Positions 32,707 to 41,708 of a DNA stretch of 64,000 bases are shown in pieces. How positions within the stretch are numbered: position 1 is the first letter of the stretch; each line of letters starts with the position of its first letter. The stretch is from Virgibacillus siamensis (lineage in GTDB: Bacteria; Bacillota; Bacilli; Bacillales; Amphibacillaceae): NCBI RefSeq assembly GCF_900162695.1, contig NZ_FUIH01000007.1, positions 1,736,001 to 1,800,000 of the forward strand. The letters run 5' to 3'. A model generated the notes under the pieces. That model did no database searches. It worked only from the letters and a program-made list of their open reading frames with translations, and was not told where the DNA came from. The position numbers were made by a program, and so were the translations under genes.

Positions 32707-33825
32707 TTATTTCTCCTGAGGGCAATATTCAACACGTTCCATCAATGGATTTGGCCGGTACATACGACCTTCTTTTGCCTCACGGGTCCCGTTGAGCAGC
32801 ACATTGTCTCCTGTGAACCCGATATTTATTTGCAGAAGGCTTCTGCCGACACCATACATATCAACTGGCACACCCAACTTTTCAAACTCGTGAATGCGTT
32901 TCTCATTAAATCCGCCGGTCACAACAATATTCACATGTGAAAAACCATCATCATCCAGCGCTTTCCTTAATGCAAATACCAGTTCCGGATTAACGCCACG
33001 CGGGTCGAAAGTTCCCATTAAGTGATGATTTCGCAAAAAATACTTATCAACCAATGTTCTTGATGTGTCAATACGGACACCTTTAAGGTCATCTCCAAAT
33101 GCTTTGGCTACTTTTAATGAATCTGTAATAACATCATTATTATAATCAACAAGCGTTACCAGATCATCTTCCGGGAACATTTCATGATATGCCTCCGTTG
33201 CGGCAATTACGTCTCCACGGAACATCTGAATCATTGCGTGCGGCATCGTTCCCATTCCATGTTTGCCCCACCATTCATTCATGGCATGTGTAGCCTGTGC
33301 AGTGGATCCGCCGATGAAAGCTGCATACCCGTCACCAGCCTGCTGCGTATAATGATCATCCCGATCACCCATGAAAATAATTGGCTTTCGTTTTCCTGAA
33401 GAACTGGCCGCTTTTACCACATTATATACATTCGTTGCAACCGATGTTCTTCTGGCCAGAATACCATCAATAATTCCTTCCAAAAAACCGAATTGCTGAT
33501 ACGATCCTGATATGGTCAGAACTGTTTCATAAGGGCTGATTTTATCGCCATCTTTTAATGAATGTATCTCAAGTGTTTCAGGCTGTTCTGCAAAAGTATG
33601 TACCAGAGCAATGGCTTCATCTGTACCGCATAATACGGCATTGCTGCTTTTTTGGAAAAATTGCATCGTAACATGGTTATTGGGAAGTTTTTCCTCAGCC
33701 ATCTCCTTTGTTTTCAAAAAATATACAGCTGAAAACCAGCCCTCTTTAATACGATCATCAAATTTAAATGTTTTGTTTGTCAGCCGCTTAATCGTACCAT
33801 TCAGCTTTTGCTCAATTTCTTTCAT
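32707..33825 (-). CDS. Nicotinate phosphoribosyltransferase (short form)
   Basis: A 372-residue enzyme of the type II phosphoribosyltransferase fold that salvages nicotinate to NaMN for NAD synthesis. Supporting segments are ATNVYNVVKAASS, GGSTAQATHAMNEWWG, TLVDYNN, GVRIDTSRTLVDKYF (the family's RIDSGD-like site) and VVTGGFNEKRI. It is the short form, unlike the roughly 490-residue PncB/YueK type. GAGGAG precedes the ATG. It is inserted between murC and sftA, which are neighbours in B. subtilis. With NAD kinase at 7.7 kb it makes a second NAD-related gene in the window. Confidence 0.88.
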   Translation of the reverse strand: MKEIEQKLNGTIKRLTNKTFKFDDRIKEGWFSAVYFLKTKEMAEEKLPNNHVTMQFFQKSSNAVLCGTDEAIALVHTFAEQPETLEIHSLKDGDKISPYETVLTISGSYQQFGFLEGIIDGILARRTSVATNVYNVVKAASSSGKRKPIIFMGDRDDHYTQQAGDGYAAFIGGSTAQATHAMNEWWGKHGMGTMPHAMIQMFRGDVIAATEAYHEMFPEDDLVTLVDYNNDVITDSLKVAKAFGDDLKGVRIDTSRTLVDKYFLRNHHLMGTFDPRGVNPELVFALRKALDDDGFSHVNIVVTGGFNEKRIHEFEKLGVPVDMYGVGRSLLQINIGFTGDNVLLNGTREAKEGRMYRPNPLMERVEYCPQEK

Positions 33826-33965
33826 AACGGTTGTCTCCTCTTAATCATATTGATTTCAAAAGTGTCTTCGGTCATATGATAATTTTATTCCCACATTCTA
33901 TCAAGAAAATTAATCGTTCTGTCAGGAAAAACGAGTATGCTATCAGTAAAATCCGCAGTTCTATC

Positions 33966-36380
33966 CTATTCAATTTGCGCTTCGGAAATCAGTACTTCAC
34001 GAGGTTTACTGCCGTTTTGTTGTGCAATAATACCTCTTGACTCCATAGAATCCATCAGACGCGCTGCCCGATTGTAACCAATTTTAAAATGCCGCTGCAG
34101 CAGTGATGTACTTGCACTGTTCTGTCTGACAACGAACCCGATTGCCTCCTGCAGCAACTCATCTTCGTGATCATCATGAGAAATCTGTTCCAGTAACTGC
34201 TCCTGTTCAAAAGCGTATTCCGGTTCAGCAATATTCCGTGCAAAATCAGTTACCCGTTCAATCTCTTCGTCGGAAACAAATGCTCCCTGCAGTCGTATAC
34301 TCTTTCCAGCACCATTTTCCACAAACAGCATGTCACCTTTTCCGAGCAATTTCTCTGCACCGTTTGTATCCATTATCGTCCTTGAATCCACCTGAGAGGA
34401 CACACTAAACGCAATTCGTGTCGGGATATTGGCTTTAATCAATCCGGTAATAACATCCACCGATGGCCGCTGTGTCGCAAGCAAAAGATGGATTCCGCAA
34501 GCACGTGCTTTTTGAGCAATCCGGCAAATTGCATCCTCCACGTCCTGTGGTGACACCATCATCAAATCTGCCAGTTCATCAATAACGATAACCATATAAG
34601 GAAGTTTTTCTTCTATCCGGTTTTGACTGACCATTTTCTTGTTGTATCGTTCTACATCCCGAACGCCTTCCGTTACAAATTTATCATATCTTTCTTCCAT
34701 TTCATTAACTGCCCATTTTAATGCCGCTGTTGCTGCCTTCACATCTGTAATAACCGGTGATATAAGATGCGGAATACCATTGTATGGTGCCAATTCAACC
34801 ATTTTTGGATCAATCAGCATAAACTTAACATCTTTGTGGCTCGCTTTGTATAGCAGACTGATTAAAATCGTATTGATGCAAACACTTTTACCAGAGCCTG
34901 TTGCACCGGCGATCAACCCATGCGGCATCTTCTGGATATCAGTAATGAGCGGACTTCCTTCAATACTCAGCCCAAGTCCGACAGTAAGGTGAGAATTATT
35001 GTGCCGGAAACTGTCGCTTTCGAAAATCTCCTGTAGTCCGACAAGTTGCGGGTTCCGGTTTGGAATCTCAATGCCTATAGTATTTTTTCCTGGTATCGGC
35101 GCTTCGATACGTATGTCTTTAGCAGCCATGTTCAATTTCAGGTCATCACTGAGATTTTTTACCTTGCTTACTTTGACACCCATTTCAGGCTGTACTTCAA
35201 ATCGTGTAACAGATGGGCCCTGTGTAGTGTTTACCACCTTGGCACGAACATTAAAATGTTTTAGCGTTTTTTCCAGTAACTCCTGCATTTCTCTCATCCA
35301 TATCTGATCCTGATCCGTCTTATTCACTGGGTCATTCAATAAATGATATGGTATTGTTTTAGGTTTCAATTCAGCTGCGGGCTTTGGATCACGTCTTATT
35401 TTTCGCTCATGGTGCCTGCGTTTATCATTGGCTGACATCATCACATTAAAAGGTAAAGGCTTCTGACCCGTATTTTTTCCCCTATCCTTTTTTCGATCAG
35501 GACGTATTTTATGCTGCTTGCCCGCAGGCTTCGATTTTTGAACGGGCTTTAAGGGAGCCTCTTCCTCTTTATTCTCTGTAACAGTTGTTATGTCCTGGGT
35601 GGCTGCCGCTTCATTTTCAGCTTCCTGGTTCAAAGCCCGGCTTGTATCTGCCTCATACTCTGTATTTGGATAAACACCCTCATCCGTTCCATGTTCTTCT
35701 GCCACAGCTGGTTTTTGCAATGGTTTCGTCTTATCTTCCATTTCCTCTGAATATGTATTTGTTGTATCTGTAACTGCTTCCGCTTGCTGTGTATTTTCCG
35801 TTTCTTGAATTTCAGGCTGGTGTGACGAAATCGGATTGTTCTCTCTTTCTTTCCAGCGATCATGAAAACCATAGATTGGTGAAGGAACCGGTGTCGGCTC
35901 AAACGGTTTTTTGGAATAAAAATCATTTTCCTTTTTCCTTTGTTTTTCCGGTTGCCGATATTCCTTCTTTTGAATATTTGATTCCGGAATATGCCTTTCC
36001 ATCTTTCTGGTATTTGTTTTTGGAATATGGCGTTCCCTCTGCCGGCCGTATCTTTCAGGAATTTGCCGTTCCTCTTTCCGGGCATTTGTTTCCTGAAAAT
36101 GTCGTTCCTTCTTTCGGTAATTTGTTCCCGAAATATGCCGCTCTTTCTTTCGGGCATAAGCAGGAATATCTTCCGTTCTCTCCTGTTTTGGCCGGTCAGG
36201 TATTACAGGAAAACGGAATGGTTTTTTTTCCGGGTATTGATACGTTATCTTAGCCTTAATATTATCTTTTTGATGATTTCTGTGATCAATTTTCCTTGTT
36301 GGCTGTTCATTTACCTCTTCTGTCTCTTCTATCTCAACAAAAAGAAAGTCATTAATTTTCTTTTTAAATTGATCCCACAT
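33966..36380 (-). CDS. sftA: DNA translocase SftA (soluble FtsK-type)
   Basis: An 804-residue FtsK/SpoIIIE-family ATPase without membrane segments, as in SftA (YtpT), which clears chromosomal DNA from the closing septum. The long N-terminal linker (1 to about 330) is charged and holds six 12-residue repeats (76-147). The motor domain has Walker A GATGSGKS (near 491) and Walker B VIVIDELADLM. The C-terminal winged-helix gamma domain (GFVVRQNSASTSLLQRHFKIGYNRA) reads orienting sequences. Transcribed downstream of ytpRQP but behind a terminator. Confidence 0.95.
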   Translation of the reverse strand: MWDQFKKKINDFLFVEIEETEEVNEQPTRKIDHRNHQKDNIKAKITYQYPEKKPFRFPVIPDRPKQERTEDIPAYARKKERHISGTNYRKKERHFQETNARKEERQIPERYGRQRERHIPKTNTRKMERHIPESNIQKKEYRQPEKQRKKENDFYSKKPFEPTPVPSPIYGFHDRWKERENNPISSHQPEIQETENTQQAEAVTDTTNTYSEEMEDKTKPLQKPAVAEEHGTDEGVYPNTEYEADTSRALNQEAENEAAATQDITTVTENKEEEAPLKPVQKSKPAGKQHKIRPDRKKDRGKNTGQKPLPFNVMMSANDKRRHHERKIRRDPKPAAELKPKTIPYHLLNDPVNKTDQDQIWMREMQELLEKTLKHFNVRAKVVNTTQGPSVTRFEVQPEMGVKVSKVKNLSDDLKLNMAAKDIRIEAPIPGKNTIGIEIPNRNPQLVGLQEIFESDSFRHNNSHLTVGLGLSIEGSPLITDIQKMPHGLIAGATGSGKSVCINTILISLLYKASHKDVKFMLIDPKMVELAPYNGIPHLISPVITDVKAATAALKWAVNEMEERYDKFVTEGVRDVERYNKKMVSQNRIEEKLPYMVIVIDELADLMMVSPQDVEDAICRIAQKARACGIHLLLATQRPSVDVITGLIKANIPTRIAFSVSSQVDSRTIMDTNGAEKLLGKGDMLFVENGAGKSIRLQGAFVSDEEIERVTDFARNIAEPEYAFEQEQLLEQISHDDHEDELLQEAIGFVVRQNSASTSLLQRHFKIGYNRAARLMDSMESRGIIAQQNGSKPREVLISEAQIE
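35940..36155 (-). repeat. 36-bp coding repeat, six units, in the SftA linker
   Basis: Six contiguous 12-residue units with the pattern xRKxERHIPETN, such as YRKKERHFQETN, GRQRERHIPKTN and TRKMERHIPESN, occupy residues 76-147 without gaps. At the DNA level the units are diverged 36-mers. They make a strongly basic, probably disordered segment before the motor. Confidence 0.88.
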
Positions 36381-36444
36381 ATCGTTTCACTCATTTCTAA
36401 AATAATAGATACTACTAGTTTATCAGGTTTTTTAAGTTTTTGTA

Positions 36445-36487
36445 GGAAAAAATGAAAGGCAACCCTTGTCCTTAGACTCAGGTTGCC
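36445..36487 (-). terminator. Terminator of ytpPQR
   Basis: GGCAACC and GGTTGCC are exact complements around a 16-base loop. On the minus strand the stem is followed by TTTCATTTTTTCC. Confidence 0.78.
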
Positions 36488-36493
36488 ATGTTT

Positions 36494-37096
36494 TTAAAAT
36501 TCAAACGGCTCGCCTGCCTGGAATGAATCTTCAAGGACATATATCCCTTTTTCCTTTGGCGCATCAGGCAGTCCTAACTCCTTCTGTGAACATATCATAC
36601 CATTCGAAGGAACCCCGCGTAATTCTGTCGGTTTAATTTTCATTCCGCTTGGCATTGTGGCGCCAACTTTGGCAACTACCACTTTTTGACCAGCATCAAT
36701 ATTTGGTGCACCACAGACAATCTGCAATGTTTCATCTCCGGTATCAACTTGGCAAACACTTAACTTATCTGCATTTTCATGGGCGTCTTTCGACATAACA
36801 TACCCTACAACAAATTTTGGACGCAAATCGAATTCCAATGAATCATGCACTCCATATTTGCGGAAAACATCCTTTAACTGATCAAGCAATACTTCCGTCA
36901 ACGTTATTTTTCCGTTGCCGGAGAGCTTTAAATTGGCAGAGGCATGGAAAATATTATACCCGATTACTTCCCCGTCTTTTTTCGTTATTTTCGTAATATC
37001 TCCAATGTCTTCATGTTTCACTTCATATCGATCGGCATTCTCCAGAGGAATAATCAGTACATCACCGATTCCATCCGGATTATAAAAAACATCCAT
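36494..37096 (-). CDS. ytpR: YtpR, tRNA-binding (EMAP/OB-fold) domain protein
   Basis: A 200-residue protein whose C-terminal half (about 92-200) is the tRNA-binding OB-fold found in bacterial PheT and the C-terminus of MetG. Visible blocks are VVGYVMSKDAHENADKLSVCQVDTG, VCGAPNIDAGQKVVVAKVGA and GVPSNGMICSQKELGL. The N-terminal half is a DUF4479-type domain. It may act in trans on tRNA or a synthetase; no function is proven. Last gene of ytpP-ytpQ-ytpR, 13 bases after ytpQ. Confidence 0.93.
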   Translation of the reverse strand: MDVFYNPDGIGDVLIIPLENADRYEVKHEDIGDITKITKKDGEVIGYNIFHASANLKLSGNGKITLTEVLLDQLKDVFRKYGVHDSLEFDLRPKFVVGYVMSKDAHENADKLSVCQVDTGDETLQIVCGAPNIDAGQKVVVAKVGATMPSGMKIKPTELRGVPSNGMICSQKELGLPDAPKEKGIYVLEDSFQAGEPFEF

Positions 37097-37109
37097 TTAA
37101 ACCATCCTT

Positions 37110-37913
37110 TTATTCTGTCGGCCGGTTTTTCGCAAGTATAAATACCGGTTCCAGTTCTTTATTTTCATAGATAAACGGAAGTGACGTAATTGGAATTCTG
37201 CCTTCCGCAAAAAATTTCATCGTCATTTGGGCAAGTACATCATACCCCATCTTGTTTTGGATATCCGCAAAAATGAGCACATCCTGATGTGGTACGGCAA
37301 CAGCCAATTCACCCTTGCTATTCACCTTCATCTCTTCCAGAAGCGCTTCATTTAAAATACGGCTTGCATCATATCCGTCCTGTTTAGCAATAAAATAAAA
37401 ATCATTATCTGCGACAGTATCTTTCTTATATTCATTATCAAGTGAACGAACATTGAATGTCGCAATTTCATCAATACGGTCATGTGACCATCCTTCTTTT
37501 TCAAGCATGCCTTCATCAATCAGCCGATATGATTTCCCAAGATCAAGGGCATAATATATCCTGGTTTCAGCTGTATGGTCCTTGCAGACAAGTTTCTTTC
37601 CCGATTTTGTGGTAGTTGCAAATGAGGCAGCCCGTATAACCGGATAAATATTTTTTTCCATCCCGGTCAACTGATGCTCCTCATTCATAATCCGAAGCGC
37701 CTCTAAAACATGTTCTACCAATTCATCAACTGCTTGATCACCATGTTCATTATATTTAGCAACCACATTTGGCAATGTAATCGTCATTCCACGATTTGAA
37801 TCCTTCCAGGCAATCCGGTACGTATCCTTGTCCCTGTTGTAGGAAGTCTTGAATTCAGGACGCGCCAAACGTTCTTCGAGAATTTTTTTCATTTTGATGC
37901 TTGTCATTTTCAA
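37110..37913 (-). CDS. ytpQ: YtpQ, DUF1444 protein
   Basis: A 267-residue DUF1444 protein of unknown function, soluble, without visible catalytic motif. Conserved blocks include RPEFKTSYNRDKDTYRI near the N-terminus, YPVIRAASF, and the C-terminal PHQDVLIFADIQNK. A TTG start giving MKMTSIKMKK is preferred because AAGGAGG lies 9 bases upstream and B. subtilis YtpQ begins similarly; the frame extends three codons further to another TTG that abuts the site. Middle gene of the ytpPQR operon. Confidence 0.88.
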   Translation of the reverse strand: MKMTSIKMKKILEERLARPEFKTSYNRDKDTYRIAWKDSNRGMTITLPNVVAKYNEHGDQAVDELVEHVLEALRIMNEEHQLTGMEKNIYPVIRAASFATTTKSGKKLVCKDHTAETRIYYALDLGKSYRLIDEGMLEKEGWSHDRIDEIATFNVRSLDNEYKKDTVADNDFYFIAKQDGYDASRILNEALLEEMKVNSKGELAVAVPHQDVLIFADIQNKMGYDVLAQMTMKFFAEGRIPITSLPFIYENKELEPVFILAKNRPTE

Positions 37914-37930
37914 TTCATTCAACCTCCTTT

Positions 37931-38248
37931 CTATCTTGGAAGTCCATTAATAAAGGTCATTATTTCTTCCTTGGTTTTCCGATCCTTGCTCACAAATCTT
38001 CCTGATTCTTTTCCGTCCTTATACGCAAGAAAACTTGGAATCCCAAAGATGTCGTTTTCTGCACACAAATCAATAAACTGATCCCGGTCAACTTCCAAAA
38101 ACGTATATTCCGGATATTTTGCTTCAATTTCCGGCAAGACCGGTTCAATTATCCGGCAATCCGGACACCAGCCTGCAGTAAAAAGCGCTATAACATTTCC
38201 ATTGTTTGTCAGTTGATTCCATTCTTCTATCGATTCAATTGATTTCAT
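37931..38248 (-). CDS. ytpP: Thioredoxin-like protein YtpP
   Basis: A 105-residue thioredoxin-fold protein with the redox motif CPDC in TAGWCPDCRII and the cis-proline segment FGIPSF. It lacks a signal peptide, so it works in the cytoplasm. The third of three nearby ATG codons is chosen, 9 bases after GGAGG. First gene of the operon with ytpQ and ytpR, 17 bases apart from ytpQ. A disulfide reductase role is likely, partner unknown. Confidence 0.93.
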   Translation of the reverse strand: MKSIESIEEWNQLTNNGNVIALFTAGWCPDCRIIEPVLPEIEAKYPEYTFLEVDRDQFIDLCAENDIFGIPSFLAYKDGKESGRFVSKDRKTKEEIMTFINGLPR

Positions 38249-38308
38249 TTTCATCATCCTCCATCATCATCATATCTTTGTTTGCAGTATGAATCAATTC
38301 TGAAACGT

Positions 38309-38344
38309 TAAAAAAACAGCCGAACATTTACTTCTGCCCGGCTG
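38309..38344 (-). terminator. Terminator of the lipoprotein gene
   Basis: CAGCCG pairs with CGGCTG across a 16-base loop, followed on the minus strand by seven T. Confidence 0.72.
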
Positions 38345-38352
38345 GTTTTCGG

Positions 38353-38898
38353 TTATTTTTTCACATTGGTAGCGGTCGTTGTGTTGGACCCTGATATTGA
38401 TTTCGCCACTTTCATGAGGTCCTCCGAGTCCGAGTCCAATTGACCCTTTGATGTATACGTGGTGATTTTCACACCACCGACACCTACCTGCAATTCATAA
38501 TTATCTTCTTGTTTATGTGAAAGAATGCGGATATAACCAAATTTTTCATCATCCTCAAATGACTCCAGCAGCAATGCCGAATCTTTTTCAGCCGCTTTAT
38601 AGCCTAGTTTGCTTGTTGCTCCTTCGAGACTGTTGTAGAAAACAATATAGGTTTGACCCCCATCTTCCAGAATCACATTGCTGTTACTTGCTTCTTTGAC
38701 CTCCATCCGTTCGGGCAGATAGAGTGAAAAACCTTCCAGTTTATGATTCGTTTCCACCATTTTATTTGAAGTAAAGACCCTTTTTGCTGATTTTTCCGCT
38801 TTCTGAACCGCTTCTTCCTCCGATTGCAAGCTGCATCCGGATAGAACGGTTGCAAGAAAACAAACGGCAGCAATTATCGCAATACGTTTGATTTTCAA
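38353..38898 (-). CDS. Putative lipoprotein, unknown function
   Basis: A 181-residue exported protein. The start is TTG with GGGGGA upstream. The signal peptide (MKIKRIAIIAAVCFLATVLSGC) ends in the lipobox LSGC, with Cys22 as the lipidated residue, so the mature protein should be tethered to the outer face of the membrane. The body contains FSLYLPERMEVKEAS and a basic, Thr-rich end (NTTTATNVKK). It is probably a single gene upstream of ytpPQR, separated by a terminator. No family is recognised. Confidence 0.85.
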   Translation of the reverse strand: MKIKRIAIIAAVCFLATVLSGCSLQSEEEAVQKAEKSAKRVFTSNKMVETNHKLEGFSLYLPERMEVKEASNSNVILEDGGQTYIVFYNSLEGATSKLGYKAAEKDSALLLESFEDDEKFGYIRILSHKQEDNYELQVGVGGVKITTYTSKGQLDSDSEDLMKVAKSISGSNTTTATNVKK

Positions 38899-39076
38899 TT
38901 TCGCTTCCCCCTAAAATAGTACAACTGTACAATTTTCCCCTTTTATAATACTAGGATTTTTGAATATTACAAGCAGTATGTTTTTCCAGTAAAACAGAAC
39001 GATTCAGTCCAATTGCTTGCGAAGTTTAATAAAAACGATAACATGGAATATAAAGAGATAATTGGAGGGATTATGA

Positions 39077-39517
39077 ATGGAGATAACCGTATACCTGGCA
39101 GGACAAATTCATGATGACTGGCGTGATCAGGTAAAAGCCAAGGCAAAAGAAAAAAGCCTGCCAATCACATTTGTATCGCCGCAAACGATTCATGAACGGT
39201 CCGATAATGTTGGGGAAGATATTCTTGGGGAACAGCCCAACAAATTAGTTAAAGATGATAAAGCATCCGACATCAATAATTTCCGGACCCAGGTTTTGAT
39301 GCAAAAATCCGACGCTGTTATCGCGTTGTTCGGGGAAAGTTATAAGCAATGGAATACCGCAATGGATGCCAGTGCAGCAATATCATTGGACAAACCAACA
39401 ATTATTGTCCGGCCTGAATCACTCATACATCCGTTGAAAGAGTTATCCAATAAAGCGAATGTTACCGTTGAAACCGTTGACCAGGCTCTTGATGTATTGG
39501 CTTATATTTATGAATAG
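39077..39517 (+). CDS. ytoQ: YtoQ family protein
   Basis: A 146-residue YtoQ protein, resembling the nucleoside 2-deoxyribosyltransferase-like fold: VYLAGQIHDDWR at the N-terminus and a conserved KSDAVIALFGESYKQWNTAMDASAA segment, then KPTIIVRPES. Biochemical role unknown. GGAGGG precedes two out-of-phase ATG codons; only the second opens this frame. Single gene between the divergent lipoprotein gene and the convergent DUF84 gene. Confidence 0.9.
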   Translation: MEITVYLAGQIHDDWRDQVKAKAKEKSLPITFVSPQTIHERSDNVGEDILGEQPNKLVKDDKASDINNFRTQVLMQKSDAVIALFGESYKQWNTAMDASAAISLDKPTIIVRPESLIHPLKELSNKANVTVETVDQALDVLAYIYE

Positions 39518-39518
39518 G

Positions 39519-39549
39519 AAAGCAGCGGGTTGCCCGCTGCTTATTTTTT
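39519..39549. terminator. Bidirectional terminator between ytoQ and the DUF84 gene
   Basis: AAGCAGCGGG and its exact complement around a 3-base loop, followed by TATTTTTTAA. The stop of the DUF84 gene lies in the right flank. Confidence 0.9.
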
Positions 39550-40044
39550 AACCATTTTATATTCATACTGCCCTTTCAGCAGTTTCACTACATGGATAAA
39601 CATCTCTTGTCGTGAAACCAGTTCATTTGTGAAAATTCCGATTGCCCCCTTATGTTTCCGGACATTTTTTTGTTTTGCGTATTCATCCATGATGTCCCCC
39701 AGTTCCAAGCCACGCTTAAGTTCAGTGCTAAATTCATTTGGAAGCTGTATTCTTGCTCCACCGGCTGTGACCATACTTTCACCATCTGAAAGTGCACCCC
39801 AATTCGTTACATAAAGCTGACCGCCCATCTCCATGACTCCGCCTTCCAGCCCAATACCAATATCGCATTGCTGCTGCGCGCATTGGAATGCCCTGTTAAT
39901 TGCACCGCGACGGGTTTCCTCATCTGTTGAAGGCTGTGGACTAACCTTTGATGGAACTTCGATGCTGGACACATTGTCGGTATGAAACACAAAGCGGACA
40001 GGTTCAATTTTTGCCGGGTTTTCCGATCCAATTAGTATGTTCAT
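39541..40044 (-). CDS. DUF84 inosine/xanthosine triphosphatase-like protein
   Basis: A 167-residue YjjX/DUF84 protein, related to non-canonical purine NTP phosphatases that remove ITP and XTP. The N-terminal signature ILIGSENPAKIEPVR, the block QPSTDEETRRGAINRA, and GIGLEGGVMEMGGQLYVTNW match the family. GAGGTG precedes the ATG. It lies upstream of nothing on its strand except the shared terminator with ytoQ. Substrate specificity is inferred from family only. Confidence 0.85.
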   Translation of the reverse strand: MNILIGSENPAKIEPVRFVFHTDNVSSIEVPSKVSPQPSTDEETRRGAINRAFQCAQQQCDIGIGLEGGVMEMGGQLYVTNWGALSDGESMVTAGGARIQLPNEFSTELKRGLELGDIMDEYAKQKNVRKHKGAIGIFTNELVSRQEMFIHVVKLLKGQYEYKMVKK

Positions 40045-40067
40045 TCAGACACCTCATGTTTGTTAGA

Positions 40068-40099
40068 AAAAATATGCTGCCATCACACGTGACAGCAGC
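40068..40099 (-). terminator. Terminator of ytoP
   Basis: On the minus strand GCTGCTGTCAC pairs with GTGATGGCAGC (allowing wobble), followed by ATATTTTTTC. Confidence 0.78.
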
Positions 40100-40108
40100 A
40101 CTACAATA

Positions 40109-41176
40109 TTAATTTGCCTTCTTAATTGTTTCCAGTGTACCCTTATCGGTTGTTTTTACTAATTTAACAATCAGTTCTTTTGCAGCCTGATAGTCATCTA
40201 CATGAATAATGGAAGCAGCTGTATGAATATAACGTGAGCAAATTCCAACCACAGCAGATGGTACACCATTATTTGATAAATGCACACGACCGGCATCCGT
40301 TCCACCCTGGGAGATAAAATACTGATATGGAATATCATTTGATTCAGCAGTATCCAGTATAAAGTCCCGCATTCCATGATGGGTGATCATCGAGCGGTCA
40401 AAAATCCGAAGCAGGGCACCTTCACCAAGCTGACCGAATTCTTTGTCATCACCGGACATATCATTAGCCGGAGAAGCATCCAGCGCGTAGAAAATATCTG
40501 GTTTGATCATATTAGCAGCAACTTGTGCTCCACGTAAACCGACCTCTTCCTGCACCGTTGCACCTGAATATAATTCATTTGGCAGATTCTCACCTTCTAA
40601 TTCTTTCAACAGTTCGATGGTTAGCCCGCAGCCATAACGGTTATCCCACGCCTTCGCAAGGATCTTTTTATCGTTTGCCATTGGAGTGAATGGGCAAATC
40701 GGTAAAATGGCCTGTCCGGGTTTGATACCGATTTTTTCAGCGTCTTCCTGGTCGTCTGCACCAATATCAATTAACATATTATTAAGTTCCATTGGTTTTT
40801 TGCGCTGCTCCGGTGTTAGATTATGCGGCGGAATCGATCCAATCACTCCAATAACCGGACCGTTTTCTGTCATAACCTGCACACGCTGTGCCAATAGCAC
40901 CTGGCTCCACCAGCCGCCAAGTGTCTGAAAACGAATCATTCCGTTTTTAGTAATTTTCGTTACCATAAAACCTACTTCATCCATATGACCGGCTACCATT
41001 ACACGCGGGCCTTCCCCTTTTTTAACCCCGAAAACTCCGCCAAGGTTGTCCTGAATCAATTCATCTGAGTATTTCGCCAGCTCCTGTTTCATAAACTGAC
41101 GAACCGGATGTTCATTCCCCGGCGCTCCCTGTAGTTCAGTCAACGTTTTAAACATATCCAATGTTTCCTGCTTCAT
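40109..41176 (-). CDS. ytoP: M42-family glutamyl aminopeptidase YtoP
   Basis: A 355-residue M42 (PepA/cellulase M-like) cobalt- or zinc-dependent aminopeptidase, usually a large tetrahedral cytoplasmic oligomer. Metal and catalytic residues are visible: AGHMDEVG (His64, Asp66), KAWDNRYG, TVQEEVGLRG (catalytic Glu pair), YALDASP and RYIHTAAS near the C-terminus. GGGGGT precedes the ATG. Gene order agrees with B. subtilis ytoP next to ytzB. Confidence 0.95.
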   Translation of the reverse strand: MKQETLDMFKTLTELQGAPGNEHPVRQFMKQELAKYSDELIQDNLGGVFGVKKGEGPRVMVAGHMDEVGFMVTKITKNGMIRFQTLGGWWSQVLLAQRVQVMTENGPVIGVIGSIPPHNLTPEQRKKPMELNNMLIDIGADDQEDAEKIGIKPGQAILPICPFTPMANDKKILAKAWDNRYGCGLTIELLKELEGENLPNELYSGATVQEEVGLRGAQVAANMIKPDIFYALDASPANDMSGDDKEFGQLGEGALLRIFDRSMITHHGMRDFILDTAESNDIPYQYFISQGGTDAGRVHLSNNGVPSAVVGICSRYIHTAASIIHVDDYQAAKELIVKLVKTTDKGTLETIKKAN

Positions 41177-41346
41177 ATGTATACCCCCATCTAAAAGTAT
41201 ATAATTAGTATAAACGAAAACATGATATGCTTTCCACCAATCAGTTATGTAAGCAATCAGTTTCTATTTTTTTATTTTTGAGTTATACTTAAATTTAAAG
41301 TGAATAACCATTTACATTGGAATAAATTAGTATAGAGGTGAATGAA

Positions 41347-41661
41347 ATGAGTGTAAAAAAAGCAGTACTTGCAGCCGGAATGGGAGTAGCAGTCGGATAT
41401 CTGGCTAAACAGCAGCTGGACAATTATCAAAAAATAACCCCGGAAAAAGCATTGAAACAGGCAAAAGAGTCTTTTAAAAAACAAGGCCCAATCAGTGGTT
41501 CATGGATTTATATGAAACCTGAGGAAGTAGAGAAAAACGGTTTACTGTATAACGCATACCGCGGTGGCGTCACCCGTAATATCGACGGCGAAAACAAGCA
41601 ATTTGAATTCTACGTGGATATCGAAACCGGTGCTGTCATCGGCGCAGTACAAACCGCATAA
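41347..41661 (+). CDS. ytzB: YtzB, PepSY-domain small protein
   Basis: A 104-residue protein with a hydrophobic N-terminal stretch (AVLAAGMGVAVGYLA) and a PepSY-like domain (ITPEKALKQAKESFKKQG, then FEFYVDIETGAVIG). PepSY domains often inhibit or accompany peptidases; M42 peptidase ytoP is its divergent neighbour, though a link is not shown. The ATG is preferred over a GTG three codons upstream that forms part of the GAGGTG ribosome-binding site. Size matches B. subtilis YtzB. Confidence 0.88.
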   Translation: MSVKKAVLAAGMGVAVGYLAKQQLDNYQKITPEKALKQAKESFKKQGPISGSWIYMKPEEVEKNGLLYNAYRGGVTRNIDGENKQFEFYVDIETGAVIGAVQTA

Positions 41662-41676
41662 CATATTTTAAAGAAC

Positions 41677-41706
41677 AAAAGCCATCTATTGTCAGATGGC
41701 TTTTTC
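41677..41706. terminator. Bidirectional terminator between ytzB and ytnP
   Basis: AAAAGCCATCT and its exact complement around a 6-base loop, ending in TTTTT on the plus strand and A-rich flanks on the other side. Confidence 0.88.
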
Positions 41707-41708
41707 CG

